From JAZNUH01 sp045592225 (GTDB taxonomy: Bacteria > Bacillota > Clostridia > UMGS1883 > UMGS1540), in assembly GCA_045592225.1 (NCBI GenBank), contig JAZNUH010000110.1:1-5832 (forward strand): a DNA stretch of 5,832 nucleotides. Reading direction: 5' to 3'. Of this stretch, positions 5,054-5,832 are shown one piece after another. A program made the position numbers and the translations under genes. The notes beneath the pieces were generated by a model. The model was not told the origin of the DNA. It did not search any database and was given only the letters and a program-made list of their open reading frames with translations. Every line of letters starts with the position of its first letter. Position 1 is the stretch's first letter.

Positions 5054-5821
5054 TCAGTTTACAAGCCAGCCGCCATCTACATAAAGCTCCTGTCCCGTTA
5101 CATAACCAGACGCATCCGACGCAAGATATACAACGGTTGATGCCAGGTCATCAGGTACACCTGTACGACCCACAGGGATTTTTTCGCAGTACTTTTTCAT
5201 AACCTCAGGGTCAGAAAGCAAGGGTTTTGTAAGCTCGGTCATAAAATAGCCGGGACAAATTGCATTGACAGTTATTCCGTAGGGTGCCCACTCATTTGCA
5301 AGTGCCTTTGTAACCTGAACAATGGCACCCTTTGACGCACAGTAAGCAACCATATTTTTAAGACCTATCATACTTGAAAGCGAACCGATATTTATAATTC
5401 TGCCCTTTATTTTGTTTTCAACCATGTGTCTGGCAACCGCCTGTGTCATAAAGAAAACATACTTAAGCTGTGTGTCGCACACCTTGTCCCAGTCAGCCTC
5501 TTCAAACTCAAGTGCAGGTCTGCGTATGTTTATCCCTGCGCTGTTGACGAGAATATCTATATGCCCGAACCTATCCGCAACCTCCGAAACAAATTCTGCC
5601 GAAGATTTCGCAGAGGTAATATCAAGCGGTATTCCAAAAACCTTTCCACCTGTTGCAGCAATTATTTCATCCACCGCAGCCGCAAGTTTTTCCTTGTTTC
5701 TGCCCGCAATAATAACAGTTGCACCGGCATCGGCAAGACCTGTTGCCATTCCCTTGCCAAGTCCTCCGCTTCCACCTGCAACTATTGCAACCTTACCCGT
5801 TAAATCAAATATATTTTTCAT
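5054..5821 (-). CDS. SDR-family NAD(P)-dependent oxidoreductase (gluconate 5-dehydrogenase / KduD-like)
   Basis: A classical short-chain dehydrogenase/reductase, 255 aa, cytosolic. The cofactor motif is AGGSGGLG (15-22), with Ala15 where Thr is usual. The second strand ends AGRN (39-42); Arg41 with no acidic residue there leans towards NADP(H). NSAG is at 93-96, and Ser147, Tyr160 and Lys164 (YCASK) form the catalytic triad. The usual tetrad Asn appears as Gln118. ICPGYFMTELT (188-198) and the end GQELYVDGGWLVN are typical of the family. The INIRRPALEFEEADWD stretch and DGGW end resemble gluconate 5-dehydrogenase and 2-deoxy-D-gluconate 3-dehydrogenase, but substrate calls within SDRs are unreliable, so no symbol is given. 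The ATG at 5821 has GAGGTG (5832-5827) 5 nt upstream at the window edge, so the gene looks complete. It ends at its own terminator; its promoter and any upstream partner lie outside. Confidence 0.93.
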   Translation of the reverse strand: MKNIFDLTGKVAIVAGGSGGLGKGMATGLADAGATVIIAGRNKEKLAAAVDEIIAATGGKVFGIPLDITSAKSSAEFVSEVADRFGHIDILVNSAGINIRRPALEFEEADWDKVCDTQLKYVFFMTQAVARHMVENKIKGRIINIGSLSSMIGLKNMVAYCASKGAIVQVTKALANEWAPYGITVNAICPGYFMTELTKPLLSDPEVMKKYCEKIPVGRTGVPDDLASTVVYLASDASGYVTGQELYVDGGWLVN

Positions 5822-5826
5822 TTTAT

Positions 5827-5832
5827 CACCTC
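5827..5832 (-). promoter_or_regulatory. Ribosome binding site of the SDR gene
   Basis: GAGGTG on the - strand at the last bases of the window, 5 nt before the ATG at 5821. It supports this start and a complete gene. Confidence 0.75.

Noticed and set aside
1..5832. Mobile element, CRISPR array, tRNA or rRNA
   Set aside because: No transposase or integrase, no spaced direct repeats, no tRNA cloverleaf and no rRNA sequence were recognised on either strand.

Overview
The window looks like chromosomal DNA from an endospore-forming Clostridia-type Firmicute. The reasons are a SpoIIP sporulation hydrolase, a Bacillus/Clostridium-type MazE-MazF pair, a fused NnrE-NnrD enzyme, purine-rich AGGAGG-like ribosome sites, AT-rich intergenic spacers and two small protein families I associate with Clostridia. 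I see no insertion sequence, phage, integrase, tRNA, rRNA or CRISPR array.

Layout. On the + strand, spoIIP (from about 6 to 1016) enters from the left edge. Everything else is on the - strand, in three transcription units read right to left. (1) An SDR-family oxidoreductase (5821-5054) has a strong ribosome site at the window edge and ends at an intrinsic terminator (5045-5019). (2) A near-consensus sigma-A-type promoter (5007-4979) drives a small two-helix membrane protein (4947-4423), whose 3' end overlaps the bifunctional NAD(P)HX repair enzyme nnr (4436-2958) by 14 nt. (3) After a 229-bp spacer with nested inverted repeats and a second good promoter (2852-2823) comes a tight four-gene run: mazE, mazF, a small exported protein of unknown function, and an XRE regulator with an S24/LexA-like C-terminal domain. 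This run ends stop-to-stop against spoIIP with no bases between.

How the genes relate. Most of the window is housekeeping: cofactor repair (nnr), sporulation (spoIIP) and sugar-acid or other alcohol/ketone oxidoreduction (SDR). The least ordinary part is the mazE-mazF-exported protein-XRE run. Gene spacings of 1, 13 and 21 nt suggest one mRNA. In the XRE/S24 protein the positions of both catalytic dyad residues appear substituted (Asp for Ser, Arg for Lys), so it should not self-cleave as LexA or CI does. Whether these four genes work together or are merely co-transcribed cannot be settled from the sequence.

The only gene-free stretch of any length is 2720-2957 (about 240 bp). It holds the mazE leader and promoter, a short palindrome and a nested inverted repeat.
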